A stretch of 64,000 nt of DNA from Poecilobothrus nobilitatus (lineage: Eukaryota; Arthropoda; Insecta; Diptera; Dolichopodidae). This document shows positions 46,640 through 58,371 of the stretch, piece by piece (position 1 is the stretch's first letter; every line of letters begins with the position of its first letter). Both the position numbers and the translations under genes were made by a program. The notes under the pieces are model-generated. The model saw only the letters and a list, made by a program, of their open reading frames with translations. It had not been told where the DNA came from and searched no databases. The stretch spans positions 85,284,670 through 85,348,669 of the forward strand of contig OX352773.1 in the NCBI GenBank assembly GCA_947095535.1, written 5' to 3'.

Positions 46640-47105
46640 TTTCCACTTAACTGACTATAGATATTGGTCTGAACAAAAAGCTAATAAATTGACCGCAAAC
46701 CGCAGGTGGTTCTTTATTAACATTTGCACTACAGCCAAACAGACCTACCCTACATTAGATTTGAAATGGTCGACTAAATTCTTATTCCTAAATAGCCGCA
46801 ATATAATAGCGATTTTAACAGGTCATTGTCCGACCGGCAGACATTGCAGAAGACTAGGATTTCCCGCTAATGATTTTTGCACAAGCTGTAAAGAGGAATC
46901 AATTTTTCACCTGCTGTGTGAAGAAGAAGGTTTTTCGGAAAATTTTTCTTAAACAACCTTATCGATCAGTCGGAGGTGGACTTAACAAATTTACATTGTT
47001 TTGTAAGAAGCTCCTAATGGTTTAATTAATAGAAACACTAATCCAGGATAACACAACGGGCGTAAAATGACCTTAGTGTACATTTCCAGCCCCTACCTAC
47101 CTACC
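46640..47105 (+). pseudogene. LOA/Jockey-type LINE C-terminal fragment
   Basis: The plus-strand frame reads TDYRYWSEQKANKLTANRRW then FFINICTTAKQTYPTLDLKW. It continues with IIAILTGHCPTGRHCRRLGF then PANDFCTSCKEESIFHLLCE. The signature (L)TGHC.(I/T)GRH..RLG.P.ND.C..C..EE.....H.LC is the Cys/His-rich C-terminal region of LOA-related LINEs. After a frame change the very end (SEVDLTNLHCFVRSS) and a 3' UTR-like ACCTACCTACCTAAC tract near 47095-47110 follow. Roughly 100 codons are preserved. 5' truncation is consistent with ordinary LINE insertion. Confidence 0.75.
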
Positions 47106-48290
47106 TAACCGATTCAAAACTGTTCATTTAAAAATGGAAGTAAAAATAATTAATAAGTAGTTACTAAATTTGAATAGAAATATAACTGTTTAATAAGTGT
47201 TGCCTGACACTATGCCCAATATGATATATCGGTATATAATATACAGTATACATAATATCTTTTACTTATTTCCAATGTACAATAAACATTAAAAGATTAA
47301 AGAATTCCTTTCCATATATCGCTATGCTTTTCTTTAAACCTATTATACTTGAATTCCAATGATATAAGTAACTTTTAACTTTTTTACTTTTAATTTTATT
47401 TTATTTTATCCTTTTCAAAAAAAAAAATTTATAAAATAAATTTATAATGCATATTATATAATATACGTATAATAATATTATGTTAATGTATGTGTATTTA
47501 TGTATATGAAAATATTTGAATGAGTTAAATCATATGAAAATGTTAAAAAACATTTCAAGGATAAAGAAATGAAATGAGCTCTAATGAAAATAGAAATTAA
47601 ATTTTTAAATATCTAAAATATGAAAAAAGAAAAAAGTAATTATTGTAGCATATTTTTAGGCAAATGTTGTTTAAACTTTTTTTTTTTTTGTTTTTTGTGC
47701 CTATTAAAATATTAAGGTGATACAAGATAATTTATAATGAAATTTAAAATGAAAAAGCAAATATAGAAAAAAAAGAAAAGATTAACTTTAATCTGTTTAA
47801 TACAGTTTATGGCATTAATTATTTATAAATTTAATTATAGCAAAGCAAAATAAGTTATATAAAATTAAAATATATTAAATAAAATATTAGAGTTTGGGTT
47901 TTTATAATGTTAAAATATTATTCCTGATTTGATAAATTTGGTTCCTTCTAAATATAGCTAGTTGCTGATTAAAAATAGTCACTTTAAATCAGCAACTATC
48001 AAACCTCACCTCATAACCTAAATTGGGGAATTTATAGGGAGAAATGTAATGAAATTCCATACATTGGATATTTTTAAAATATATTACAATTTTTTCGGAT
48101 TTTTGACCTATAACTTCTCCAATATTAAACGAAATCAACCGAAATCAAACCGATAAAATAGTTTTATTAAGAACCTTATAGCGATGGTATTATTTTTTAT
48201 AAATAAATAGATTGATCAGTTTAAGTGAAAATTAACTTTAGTGAAAATGAATAATTAATTAACTTTAGTTTAAAATTATTGCATTTTTTT
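47106..48290. other. AT-rich DNA, no gene seen
   Basis: AT-rich spacer without recognisable repeats or coding sequence. Confidence 0.5.
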
Positions 48291-48864
48291 TTAAAATTAT
48301 TATTCGGGGGACGGCACGAAATCCCATCAAAAAAAATAACCCCAATGGACAAATGCCAAATTAATTATAAATCCCAAATCGCAAAATCCCAAAAATATCA
48401 AACAGCATTTACAGATTTAAGAATTATCTACAAAATGAGGGAATTTTTTAGTAGGGGTTTCGGGCTCATCAGCATTATTAAGAAAAAACTTAATTTGGTA
48501 AATGTTTAAGAAATTAAAATTAATTTCCTATGCTGTTTCATGTCGCATATATGTTTATGTAAATGCGAGATTCTGAATTTGAAGTGATTTTTAGTTGGTT
48601 ATGAAATCAATGTTATACTTACACTTTTTCCAAAATATTTATAGATATGTAAATCCAATATTCTGAATTAGATGGGGGTTTAAAGGTGAATTCAAAATCA
48701 ACGTTTCAATCATTTGTTTAGCGGGAGATTGGAGCGGCAGCCTCTATTATATGTTTAAATATATATAAAATAAATAATTAGGAGAACGTGGATTGAATTG
48801 GGAATTTTGGGATTTTCTATTATGGATTTTGTATATGGAATTTCGTCGTCGCGATTCTTATTTT
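48291..48864. mobile_element. Probable non-autonomous DNA transposon (MITE)
   Basis: The left segment (ACGGCACGAAATCCCATCA...CAAATCGCAAAATCCCAAAA, about 48310-48400) and right segment (GGGAATTTTGGGATTTTCTA...GGAATTTCGTCGTCGCGATT, about 48798-48858) are imperfect reverse complements over ~60-80 bp. They are flanked by TTATTATT (left) and TTATTTTT (right), a possible 8-bp target duplication with one mismatch. It is less AT-rich than the surroundings. No transposase is present. An 8-bp duplication would suit a hAT-type origin, but this is tentative. Confidence 0.45.
48546..48735 (+). repeat. Dispersed repeat D, copy 2 (two units)
   Basis: Two ~96-bp units share TATGTAAAT...ATTCTGAATT and end ATC/AACGTT. 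The phrase GCGAGATTCTGAATTTGAAG links them to copies at 41.4, 50.0 and 52.2 kb. The block lies inside the probable MITE at 48291-48864, so repeat D may be that family's interior. Confidence 0.45.
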
Positions 48865-49969
48865 TGAAATATAACTGTAAATTAAAATTTTGAATGAACA
48901 AGCTGGGGAACAATACATTAGAAGAATGTTTGCATAATTTCTATATGTAACCATATTTTATAAATAAATGTAATAAGTCAAAAATTTCTCGATTTAAAAA
49001 TTCTAAATCATTAAATAAACTCACATTTTAAAGTTCAAAAATTAATCGATTCTAATTAAATATTCACGCTTTTCAATTTTATTTTTTATTTTTCTTTTGA
49101 AAAATTTTCTACTAATTAAATTTTAAAACTTTTTGTAAAGTTCTAAAAATTCCTAAAAAAAGAAAATAAAAAAAAAATCTAAGTTATAGGATGATCGACT
49201 TTAGAAGTTTTGTTTTATTATGCAGAAATTTTTATGCTATTTTTCTAGCTAACCCAAGGAACATAACATTTTGTTTTCTAGATTTTTTTTTTTTTTTTTT
49301 GTTCAATGTATTAAAATTTTAACATAAGAATATATACCCAAAAAGTAAATAAAAGTAAAAAATGTTCAAATCTATTTTCTTTTCTTTCCTTTCATACTTA
49401 TTATAATATTTTCTTTTTTAATTCTAAAAAGTATAATCAATTACCCTAATTTTTTATAATAATATAGTAGGAAGAATAACTATGAAAAAGTCTTATAAAG
49501 AATAAAAAAAACAAAATAGTGTAAAATAAGAAAGCTGGGACGATGATAAAAGTCTGGCAGGCATTGTAAAATTTTACATTTTCAAAAAGCACATAACGTG
49601 AATACTCATTAAAACTTTTTCATAGTATAATTTTACATTACCAAACATTAAAATCGATTACTTATATTATAAGGATATATATAATAAATACTAGATATAA
49701 CTTTCCATGTAAATTATATACAAATTATATGTTATGTACTTTTTTGCTCCCCTGAAAAGATCTCGTTTCCGATTTTCATCAATTTTTTCCTTGGTGTGAA
49801 AAACTAATTGCTGTAAAAAATTTATTGAAGTCATTAGCTGTGGTGTTGTCACTTCGAAAATATTGACACAAAATTTATTATTCTTATTAAAATAAGTAAT
49901 AATAAAAAAACAAATAATTGGAATGAATTTGATACGTATGGTTACAAAATAAGTATTATAAACTCTTTC
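48865..49969. other. AT-rich DNA, no gene seen
   Basis: AT-rich, with poly-T runs. The 98-codon minus-strand frame at 49691-49987 is unassigned and runs into repeat D. Confidence 0.45.
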
Positions 49970-50050
49970 TAGAATATGCATGAACATATTAGCGAGATTC
50001 TGAATTAGAAGAGATTTTATAGTTGGTTATAAAATCTAGATTAGACGCTT
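49970..50050 (+). repeat. Dispersed repeat D, copy 3
   Basis: It contains GCGAGATTCTGAATTAGAAG followed by GATTTTATAGTTGGTTATAA, matching the copy at 48560 in the same orientation. Confidence 0.5.
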
Positions 50051-52160
50051 GTTATAGAATATAGATACATCCATTTTTGTCTCTAAACATAGTTTTTAAC
50101 CTAATAGTGACATAGCAGAGTTTATACAAGACTTCCAATAGCATCTAAACAGTTTTCTTTAAGATATCAACCGACATTATACCCTGAACAGTGCAAGAAT
50201 TATTTAAGGTAATATGAAATTTGAATCAATAGTTTGAAAATGATATTTTAAAGAGCCGCATATTCTTAAGAAAGTAAGCACAGTTATTAGTTAGTATCAA
50301 AAAAGTATACCTACTAAGAAATATTGTTCTTTATTTTCTTAACTATTTCCATATTTTGAACATAGTGCATTTGAATAAAAGAAAATGAAGAAGCGTGCTA
50401 TAGCGCTGATATCCAGCAACCATCGTTGTCATTAAACTAAGGAACTTAAAAAAAACAAATCAAAAATTTAACATAACTTTTGATACTTTTCATGTGGCGT
50501 ATTTATAGCAGTGATTATTATTGTTGTTCTTGTTTTGGACTAAAAAGAAAATTTTCTGTCCCAAAAAAAAAACAAAAAAAAAAAAGACTTTAAAAGAACT
50601 CTAAATCTCTACGATCAATCTTACATCGTATATCTTGTATAAAATCTAAAAAAGTTTTTACAACAAAAAATTTTTCTTTTCTCGTTGTTCTCGTTATTCA
50701 AACATATATTATATATATATGTATATTGTGTATATATTTATACTAGCTATATTATGACGTATTATATACCCCAATATATCAATAATAATAATTTACATAG
50801 GTTATAGGATTTATTATATAAAATGTGTATCTATAGATATTATATACTCAAAATATCTACTTTTATATTGTTTATTATGCATAGGCATAAATTTAGAAAG
50901 AAAAAATAAAAAAGGAAATTAGCAGATACTGAAACAAACATAAAAGTTTTCATTTTCATTTTCACTCAAATAGGGAGACGATTAAAGTTTTTTATTTATC
51001 CATTTTGTTATTATTTCCTATTAGTTATCAGTTTTTTTTTATATCTTGATTTTATATTTAATAAATTTAAAAGAAGTCTTAGTATTAAAATGTAAATGGG
51101 ATGATGAAAGTTTCAGATAAAAACTGGACAAACATTACCATTTTGCACATCAATACAAGAAGGACAGTTTTTCTTCCAAAACAAAACAAAACAAAACAAA
51201 AAAAACAATATTAAGAATTTATGGAATTTTAATGCTTGGTGCTATTTTTTCTTTCTTTCCTACATCTTGCTTATGAGAACTATCAGATAGGTGGTGAAAT
51301 TCGAGAAAATCTTTTCATTCAATATTGAGTATATTTTAAAATGTTTATATCCTTGTCAATTAATTAGTAGTATCCACTTATACCTACTTGTCGTATATTT
51401 TGCTGATTTTTCCAGGCATTTAAAATTAACGTGTCAGTGTATTATATTTGGGATTCTCGAAATAAGAACTAATCAAATAAAACCAAATTTAAGGTGTGGG
51501 AGTCTATCCTTAACCAATCACGAGTTATGTGGCTCTTTTCATTTATACATTTTTGGTTATAACATTGAAACTATCGTAAGCTATAATTAAACAATTACCT
51601 GCGTTTGAAAGTTTTCTTTTATTTTGAAAAATTTTATTTCAAACACTTTATTTGCTAGCTTCGGATCTTCGTTAGTTCGGTTGCTATTATCATTAAAATT
51701 CATATTTTTGATTTTTTTTATTAAAAATATAGCTTAACCTCCTGTTTCAAAAAAGAGTACACTATTAATATACATATATACATATACATTAAATATTATA
51801 TATTTATGTTACTCACTTTTCTATTACCTAAAAGTTAAAATATTAAACACATAACACATAAGCTCACATAAACTGTAAAAATTGTGGAAGTTGCGACATT
51901 TATAAATAAAAATGATTTTTGTTATAACTTCCACATTTATTGGTACATTATTGAGTTGATATGGATTGTTTTGGACACGTTTGGGGTATTGTATGAATTA
52001 ATTTATATTTACGAAAACAAAATATTCTAGTGCTATAAAACCACAGAATCTTGGAAATGTAATTTGCGGGAAATTAGAAATTGCGGGGTTGACCAGAATA
52101 TGGAAAATTGTTTGAAACCTGTTAAAAATATTCGGATTTTACAGTCGGCTACAAAACAAG
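50051..52160. other. AT-rich DNA, no gene seen
   Basis: About 2.1 kb with no supported gene. An AAAAC pentamer run lies near 51178-51200. A short inverted pair (TGTGGAAGTT / AACTTCCACA, about 51881-51937) is present. Open frames are short and biased. Confidence 0.45.
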
Positions 52161-52390
52161 GTTATACGGCTTCTTAATTCATAATCTCGCATATACATAC
52201 AACTCTTCTAGATGTTTTTTGCAGAAAAATAGTTTTGGAATTGGAATTAAAGCCTATAGGCTTTATTTTCAATTAGAATGAGAAAAAATACCTAACGCGG
52301 AATTTCGCGTATTAGACCTTATTTCTCACTTCAATTTGGGAATAAGGCATATTAGGGCTTATTGCTGTAGGCTTTATTGCACTCTGTCAT
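52161..52390 (-). repeat. Dispersed repeat D, copy 4, plus short palindromes
   Basis: TCTTAATTCATAATCTCGC (about 52171-52189) matches the complement of the repeat-D phrase. It is followed by AAAGCCTATAGGCTTT (a perfect palindrome near 52250-52265) and repeated AAGG/CCTT-type phrases up to 52385 (ATTAGGGCTTATTGC). No function is assigned. Confidence 0.4.
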
Positions 52391-53340
52391 ATGTTATATT
52401 CATTTCTTTTTTTGTAATGTATAATTTTAAAAATCATTTTTATTTATTTTTTTTTCAATTTTGCAACATTTAAAATTCAATATCTAATAGTGTTTGGAGC
52501 TTTAAGAAACCTTTCTGAATTAAAAAGGCCAAAGAATTCAATATTTAAATAAATATATTTAAATCTAATAGTGTTTATCAAATAAAATATTTACTTTGCT
52601 GCATAATGTGTAAAATCTTCAGAAACGTAATTATTAGCTGAAGAAAAATTAAAATTAGTTTCAAAACGACAAATTCATGAAATCTGTCAGAAGTTTGAAA
52701 ATGAAATCTAATTTCACAATGGTAACCTAAGATCGTCCTCTTGCTGAATCTGACATATTTTTATATAATCATTAGCGCAGCATTTTTAAAGATTTTCCTT
52801 TGACTGTAGTTTTAAATGCAATTTTTTTGTAAAATTATTCTCTAGCTTAGAGAATAAGCAATATGAAACTAATTAGTGATTTGGAAATTTATTTACTCTT
52901 TTAATACAGCCAACCTGAAACTAGAAAAATGTTCATTTAGTATCGTATAAAAAATATTTTTTTGTTTTAATAGCATATGTAACATAACTCATATGTAACA
53001 CCAGATGGTATAACATTTTTCTTTCATTAAAATATGATCATGTATCTTCATGTATCTACTTATCAGTGAGTGTCCCTACCATTGAAATTAATTTTCGCAA
53101 GATATTCATAAAAGACAATATTTGTTTTAAATTATTCATGGTAATGTGTGGGTAGATTGATGTCTATTTTCTGTCAAAAAATAACATAAGACTTTTTTTC
53201 TGAATGGTGATACGTTTGGTACTCATCCGTTTTATAATTTTAAATCAAAAAGTAAAATTTTGCAAAAGGTAAATAACTAAACTTCTGCCTCTCCAATAAT
53301 AAAACAAAAAAAAATAAAAATTGGATGAAATAAAAGCTGT
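52391..53340. other. AT-rich DNA, no gene seen
   Basis: AT-rich spacer; nothing recognised. Confidence 0.5.
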
Positions 53341-54158
53341 TTATACCCGTATGAACTATGTTCAAGGGTATAATAAATTTGCCATTACGTTTGTGACACC
53401 TTAAAGGAGTCGAGCTAATTATAGTTGCAAAGATATGGATGCGCGAAAATCGAATCGAATCGCATTCTGAGTCGATTAAGCTATGTACGTCCGTCCGTCC
53501 GCACGATACCTCAAAAACTAAAGGAGCTAGCAGCCTGAAATTTTTTTATGACACTTTTGCATTAGTTTTACTTTTTCTATTTAAATCAAGCATTTTGGAC
53601 CGCCGATTTCGAATAGCTGCCATACAACAGCTTTCTTTATATGGAAATAACTCAGTATCTATTAAAATTAGATTTCTGAAATTTTGCAAACTGGTGTCGA
53701 GTTACAGGCCAACATCTATAAAATTTAGTTGTGCTGGTTCAATAGGTTCGGGTAACTGCCATGAAAATAACTTAGCGTCTATTGAAGCTAGGCAGCTGAA
53801 ATTTATTGAAGAGATGCTGAGTTTCATGACAAAAACTTTTCTAAAACTGGGTTGGTTTAGAGCAGTCGGTTCAGGCTTCTTGCACCTATTGGAACTTTAT
53901 AAAGCTAAACGTCTGAAATTTTACAAAAGATGTTCAACTTTTAGGGCAATAACTTCTGCAAAATTTGGTTATGCTGGGGCAATAGATTCGGGTACGTGTC
54001 ATACAACTCCACAATTTACATAAATATATCTCGGTATAGTACGTCGGTTCTAAAACATCTGAAATTTTTTAAAAGATGATCAAGTATTATAGAAACAAGA
54101 TATATTATGTTCACACGGGGATCCCAGAGTTGACACAGTCTACTCTACTGCACTCCTT
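53341..54158 (+). mobile_element. Helentron-like element family B, copy 2 (longest)
   Basis: It starts TTATACCCGTATGAACTATG with 8-bp hairpin arms TTATACCC/GGGTATAA (53341-53348, 53366-53373). A DINE-1-like GAGTCGATTAAGC block and a CGTCCGTCCGTCCG tract (about 53489-53502) follow. Five degenerate internal units are anchored by CTGAAAT at 53535, 53676, 53796, 53913 and 54059. The tail TTGACACAGTCTACTCTACT closes it. The GCACGATAcCTCAAAAA phrase after the GTCCG tract is shared with family A, so A and B are related. A 194-codon open frame across the units is not believed to be a gene. It is non-coding and non-autonomous. Confidence 0.8.
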
Positions 54159-54670
54159 AAGTGTCCTATCTAAACGGTCACTCCGATTGACCTCAAGTTA
54201 TGTTGAAACGTAGTTTTCTACCAAAGAAGTTTAATATTCTTCTCGGATTGTGTCCAATTGTGCAGCGCGCTTTAATGGACTTAAAGAATAAGTTTCATAA
54301 ATTTTGGAAAGTTCCGTTAACACGTACCGGCTTTGGCTTTTTCAAGAAATATTAGTTTGTTTGTTATCACATCGATACTGTTAATAATTAAAAATAAATT
54401 TAATTAAAAATATTTTTATCTTTCATGATTATTACTACACCATTTCAATTCAAATTTTGCAAAAAGCAGTTACTTACGAGAGAAGTTCGTTGGTTTAGTT
54501 TGGTTACGTTCCATTAGCCTTTTCCGGCATGTCGATTTCACAAAAAAAAAATTCTAACTGAATGGCATCTAATAGTTTACGCTGCTTTAATGGTTTTAAA
54601 GAACAGTTGTGACAAGTTTTGTAAAGGTGCGCTAAACCAATTAAAGCAGTACGACAAATTTAAGAAATTT
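54159..54670. repeat. Degenerate repeat pair beside family B
   Basis: Two loosely similar units (anchors GCGCGCTTTAATGGACTTAAAGAA near 54265, split here for length: GCGCGCTTTAATGG and CTTAAAGAA; and ACGCTGCTTTAATGG near 54580) lie about 310 bp apart. The sequence is less AT-rich than the surroundings. No coding trace was recognised; it may be another old transposon. Confidence 0.35.
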
Positions 54671-54920
54671 TTTCTTTTCATTATCATGTAAGTAATCAGT
54701 ATCGTGTATTTCATAAAATCAAAACAATATTACGTGCAAAGCATATATATATAATTATTGTAGACATAAAAATTAACAATTGTAGTGTATTACATAAGGT
54801 TTAAATAGTCCCTGACGTATGTTTATATAATAACTATTACTGCTTACTGTATGTACATTAAAAATCATAAAATAAAGTCAGTTTTATTTAAGCCAAGCCA
54901 AAGAGAACAAATGTGTTTTT
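54671..54920. other. AT-rich spacer
   Basis: Nothing recognised between the repeat pair and the family-C element. Confidence 0.5.
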
Positions 54921-56215
54921 AGCACATTTCCAAAAAAATTTTGAAAAAATGTGCTTATTAGTTTCACTCTGTCCGTCCGTTCGTCCGTCTGTTTACAAAA
55001 CTTCTACACCGTTAAAGATAGAGAAAAAAAATTTTAACCATGGGTAGGTCTCATAAAAAAAATAATTTTGTGGAACAACTTTTTCATGTAGTTCTCCCAT
55101 TACGGAGCTACAGCCCCTCAAACTTTGAAAAAGCCCTATTTTTAAATGCATATATCTTATGTTCTGCTTAAGATTTTTTCAATCTGAAAACGTCATTCGA
55201 CAGGTATTTCTTTTATCTTTGTAAATTAATATCAAAATTATACAATGTTTTTAAATTTAGTATTTAAATTTACCGTTATGTGAAAACCAAATTTTGCATG
55301 ATTTTTCTACTTTCATAACTCCGGTACGCTTTTAGATAGAGGCTTGAAATTTTGAGGCAAGAAAGAACTTTTAGAATTAGTATAAGTTTGCTCAGAAAAA
55401 TTTTTTGGACCACCCCTGTTTATGAGCTACTAGGGCTTAAAAATTGAAAATTTGCTATTTTTAAACACCTGTAACTTAGGAACCTGTACACATTTTACTT
55501 CTGCAAGATATAAAAATTAAAGCTACAGTAATATATTTTTACGTGTGTTAAAGGTTTATTTTAGTTGTAAAGGGTTCCAAAGTTCCAGCTTTTCAAAATT
55601 GCGAAAAAGTCCCATTTTCAGATGTATATATCTCAGGCTCTGCGTAATAGTTTTGCAATTTAAAACCGCCAGAAGATCGAAAATTTTATTATCTATATAA
55701 AACAATATCAAAATTATGTAATATTTTGTAATTTACTATTTAAATTTACCGTTATGTGAAAACCACATTTTGCATAAAATTTCTTTTTTCATAATTCCGG
55801 CACGCCTTTAGATAGGAACCTGAAATTTTGAGGCAAGAAAGAACTTTTAGAATTAGTATAAGTTTCCTCAGAAAATTTTTTGGTAACACCCCCTCTTTAA
55901 GAGTTATTACGCCTCAAAAATTGAAAATTTGCTAGTTTTAGGCACCTCTAACTTAGGCACCTGTACAAATTTTTCTTCCGCAAAGCATGAAAATTAAAGG
56001 TTCAATAATATATTTTTACGTGTGTTAACGGCTTTTCTTAGTTATATACGATTCCGGACTTACGGCCCCTCAAAATTTCAAAAATGTCCTATTTTCACAT
56101 TTTTTCTTATTACATGAAATTTTCAAATTTTTGTGTAAGTCACACTTCTAAACAGTTCGTATTGAATTTCGGAAATGTGCGCTTTTAAAAACCGTTGGTT
56201 TACATTCTACCTTGT
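54921..56215 (+). mobile_element. Helentron-like repeat family C, copy 6 (reference copy)
   Basis: This is the fullest copy. The left end AGCACATTTCC folds with AAATGTGCT (9-bp arms, 54921-54929 and 54947-54955). A GTCCGTCCGTTCGTCCGTC tract lies at 54971-54989. The interior is a ~476-bp unit present nearly twice: ATTTAAATTTACCGTTATG at 55262 and 55738, and GAAAGAACTTTTAGAATTAG at 55361 and 55837. Near the right end GGAAATGTGC (56171-56180) is the exact complement of the left terminus GCACATTTCC. It is followed by a hairpin (AAACC-GTT-GGTTT, about 56188-56201) and the tail ACATTCTACCTTG. No protein is encoded. The architecture equals that of families A and B, although the sequence differs. Confidence 0.8.
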
Positions 56216-57367
56216 TTTTTTTACATACAATAAAGTTTTCTACACATTAGTATTTAAGATATTATATCCTTAGATTTTGGATTTTAGTCGTCAAATAAAT
56301 TTTTCAATCAATAATTGTTGAATTAGAATTGTTAATTTAATTAGTAGTGATTTATAAGTTAAATTGAAACAGATTAGCACATCGACTAAATAATATTTTC
56401 AAACACTTTTTTATATAAAAAAGTTTAACCTTTTTTATTTTTATCCCTTTATTTTTTGTGCTTTATTTATTCTTATTATATTATTAATTTTTTCTGTATT
56501 TAATTTGTCTAGACATTTAAAATGTTTACCTTGTGTATTCTTTTCAAGAATATAAAAAGAAAGAAAAAAAATATAAAGTAAAACCTTGTAAAGCTTATTT
56601 TTGGATGGCTTAATTTTTTAGCCTTCAAAAAATTGTTGACAATTTATGTATAATTGAAAAAAGAAATTATTTTAATTCCTTTTTTTTTTATTTTTTTTGA
56701 AATTTTTTGAAATTTTCTAAATACTTTTATTTTCTTCTAAAACGATTTTCTTTTTAAAAAATTTAACTAATCGCATATTAGATTTCTTTTGTGCGTCTTT
56801 TATCCTTTTTATTTTCTACAAAAGACTTTCTGTAAATATGTGTTATGCTAATAATTTCATTTTCTTAAAGACAAAAGCAAAAAAAAGCGAATATTTTTTT
56901 TTGAATTTTAATAAGGTAATCATCATTATGACTTTTGATAGATTCATTTGGTGGCCATCATTAGCAGTTGGATGCATAATATAATATACAGTACAGGTTC
57001 GATCGTCTTAAAACTTGTAAGCACTTCTGTAAACAGTTCTAAATTAGCTAAAGCTTCTAAAAAAAAAGAATTAGTTTAAACGCTACCATAGCCATCCAAA
57101 GACTGAAAAACAAACTACAAATAAAGAATTTTTGATTCATTTAGACCAAAACAACCGTGACTTTTATAATCATAATTTTATTAAAGTAACTTTTCAAATT
57201 AAACTTCCCCTTTATTGCAAAGTAAAATTTATACGAACAATGTTGCTGGAAAAGTTAATTTTAATTTTTATTTATTTTTCAATTTTATTATTAAATGCGA
57301 GTACAGAAACAACCTAGAAGGCTTTAGCAAATAATTCAGGTACCAATACAATTTAATTTAAAATGGG
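56216..57367. other. AT-rich DNA, no gene seen
   Basis: Low-complexity AT-rich sequence. The 61-codon frame at 57132-57317 is unassigned. Confidence 0.5.
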
Positions 57368-57540
57368 AAAGACTGTAAAGTAGACTGGACCAATTCTAGG
57401 ATACTCGGACAAATGTTTCTATAAAATTTAATCATCTTTTACAAAATAGAATTATCTACCGAGGTATATTTTATATGGAGTTGTATGACGGCTATTCAAA
57501 ATCGTTGTATAAGACCAACAAAATTGCAGATACATAGAAA
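57368..57540 (-). mobile_element. Helentron-like element family B, copy 3 (3' fragment)
   Basis: A minus-orientation scrap with AGTAGACTGGACCAATT, GGATACTCGGACAAATG, TTTCTATAAAATTTAATCAT and TATGGAGTTGTATGACGGCT, matching the complement of the family-B 3' end and last internal unit. It abuts a family-C copy with only ~30 bp between them. Confidence 0.6.
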
Positions 57541-57571
57541 CATAGATTAATTAAATACTCATCTGAAAAAA

Positions 57572-58371
57572 AGGCAGAATGTAAACGGTTTTCATTTGCA
57601 GAAGACAATACGAACTGCTTAGAACTATGACTTGCACCAAAATTTAAAAATTTTCTTAGAATTTCATAAGTATAATAAGAAAAACTGTTAAAACTAAAGA
57701 GAGACTTTCATCAATTTTAAGGGAACTCCAGATAATTGAGAAAACCCATTAACACATGTAAAATTATAAAGATAAATCCTTTATTATTGCCTTTTATTTT
57801 GCAAAAATTTTGTACAGGGTGACTAAGTAACAGGTGTTTAACAAAAGAAAAATTTAAATTTTTGAGCCCTAATAGTCCTTAAGCACAAAAAAAATGTATG
57901 TGGAAACTTATACTAATTTTACTGGTTCTTTCTTATCTGAAAATTTCATCCCTATCCCTATTCATCCTAGTCCCTATCTAAAAGCGTGTCTGAGTTAGGA
58001 AGGAATAAAAAGCATGCAAAATTTGGTTTTCATATAATGGTAAATTAAAACACATAATTAAAAAAAAAATTGTATAATTTTGATATAGATATAGGTAAAA
58101 AAGGAGTCCTGTCGAATATCGTTTTTAAATTGAAAAAATGTTAAGCAGAACATGAGATACACTTAAAAATAGGATAGGAAAATACATTTAAAAATAGGGC
58201 ATTTTCATAGTTTGGCTGTAGCTCCGTAATGAATGGGACTACATGAAAAAGTTTAATTAAAACTTCATTTCTCTATATTTAACGGTGCAGAGGTGTTGTA
58301 AATAGACGGACAGACAATGAGAAAGTGAAACTAATAGGCACATTTTTTCAAGTTTTTTGTGGAAATGTGAT
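57572..58371 (-). mobile_element. Helentron-like repeat family C, copy 7
   Basis: The minus-oriented copy keeps both ends. The left part GGCAGAATGTAAACGGTTTT is the complement of the family tail and 3' hairpin (here decayed, with one arm lost). The right part ends ...GGAAATGTGA, the complement of the 5' terminus with a mutated last bases. One internal unit is present. The GTCCG tract is reduced to AGACGGACAGAC near 58305. Confidence 0.7.

Noticed and set aside
53439..54023. A 194-codon open frame on the plus strand, the longest in the window.
   Set aside because: It lies wholly within the degenerate internal units of a family-B repeat. The peptide simply repeats the unit (phrases like LKFCKL, LKFIEE, LKFYKR), and the other family-B copies are broken in that frame.
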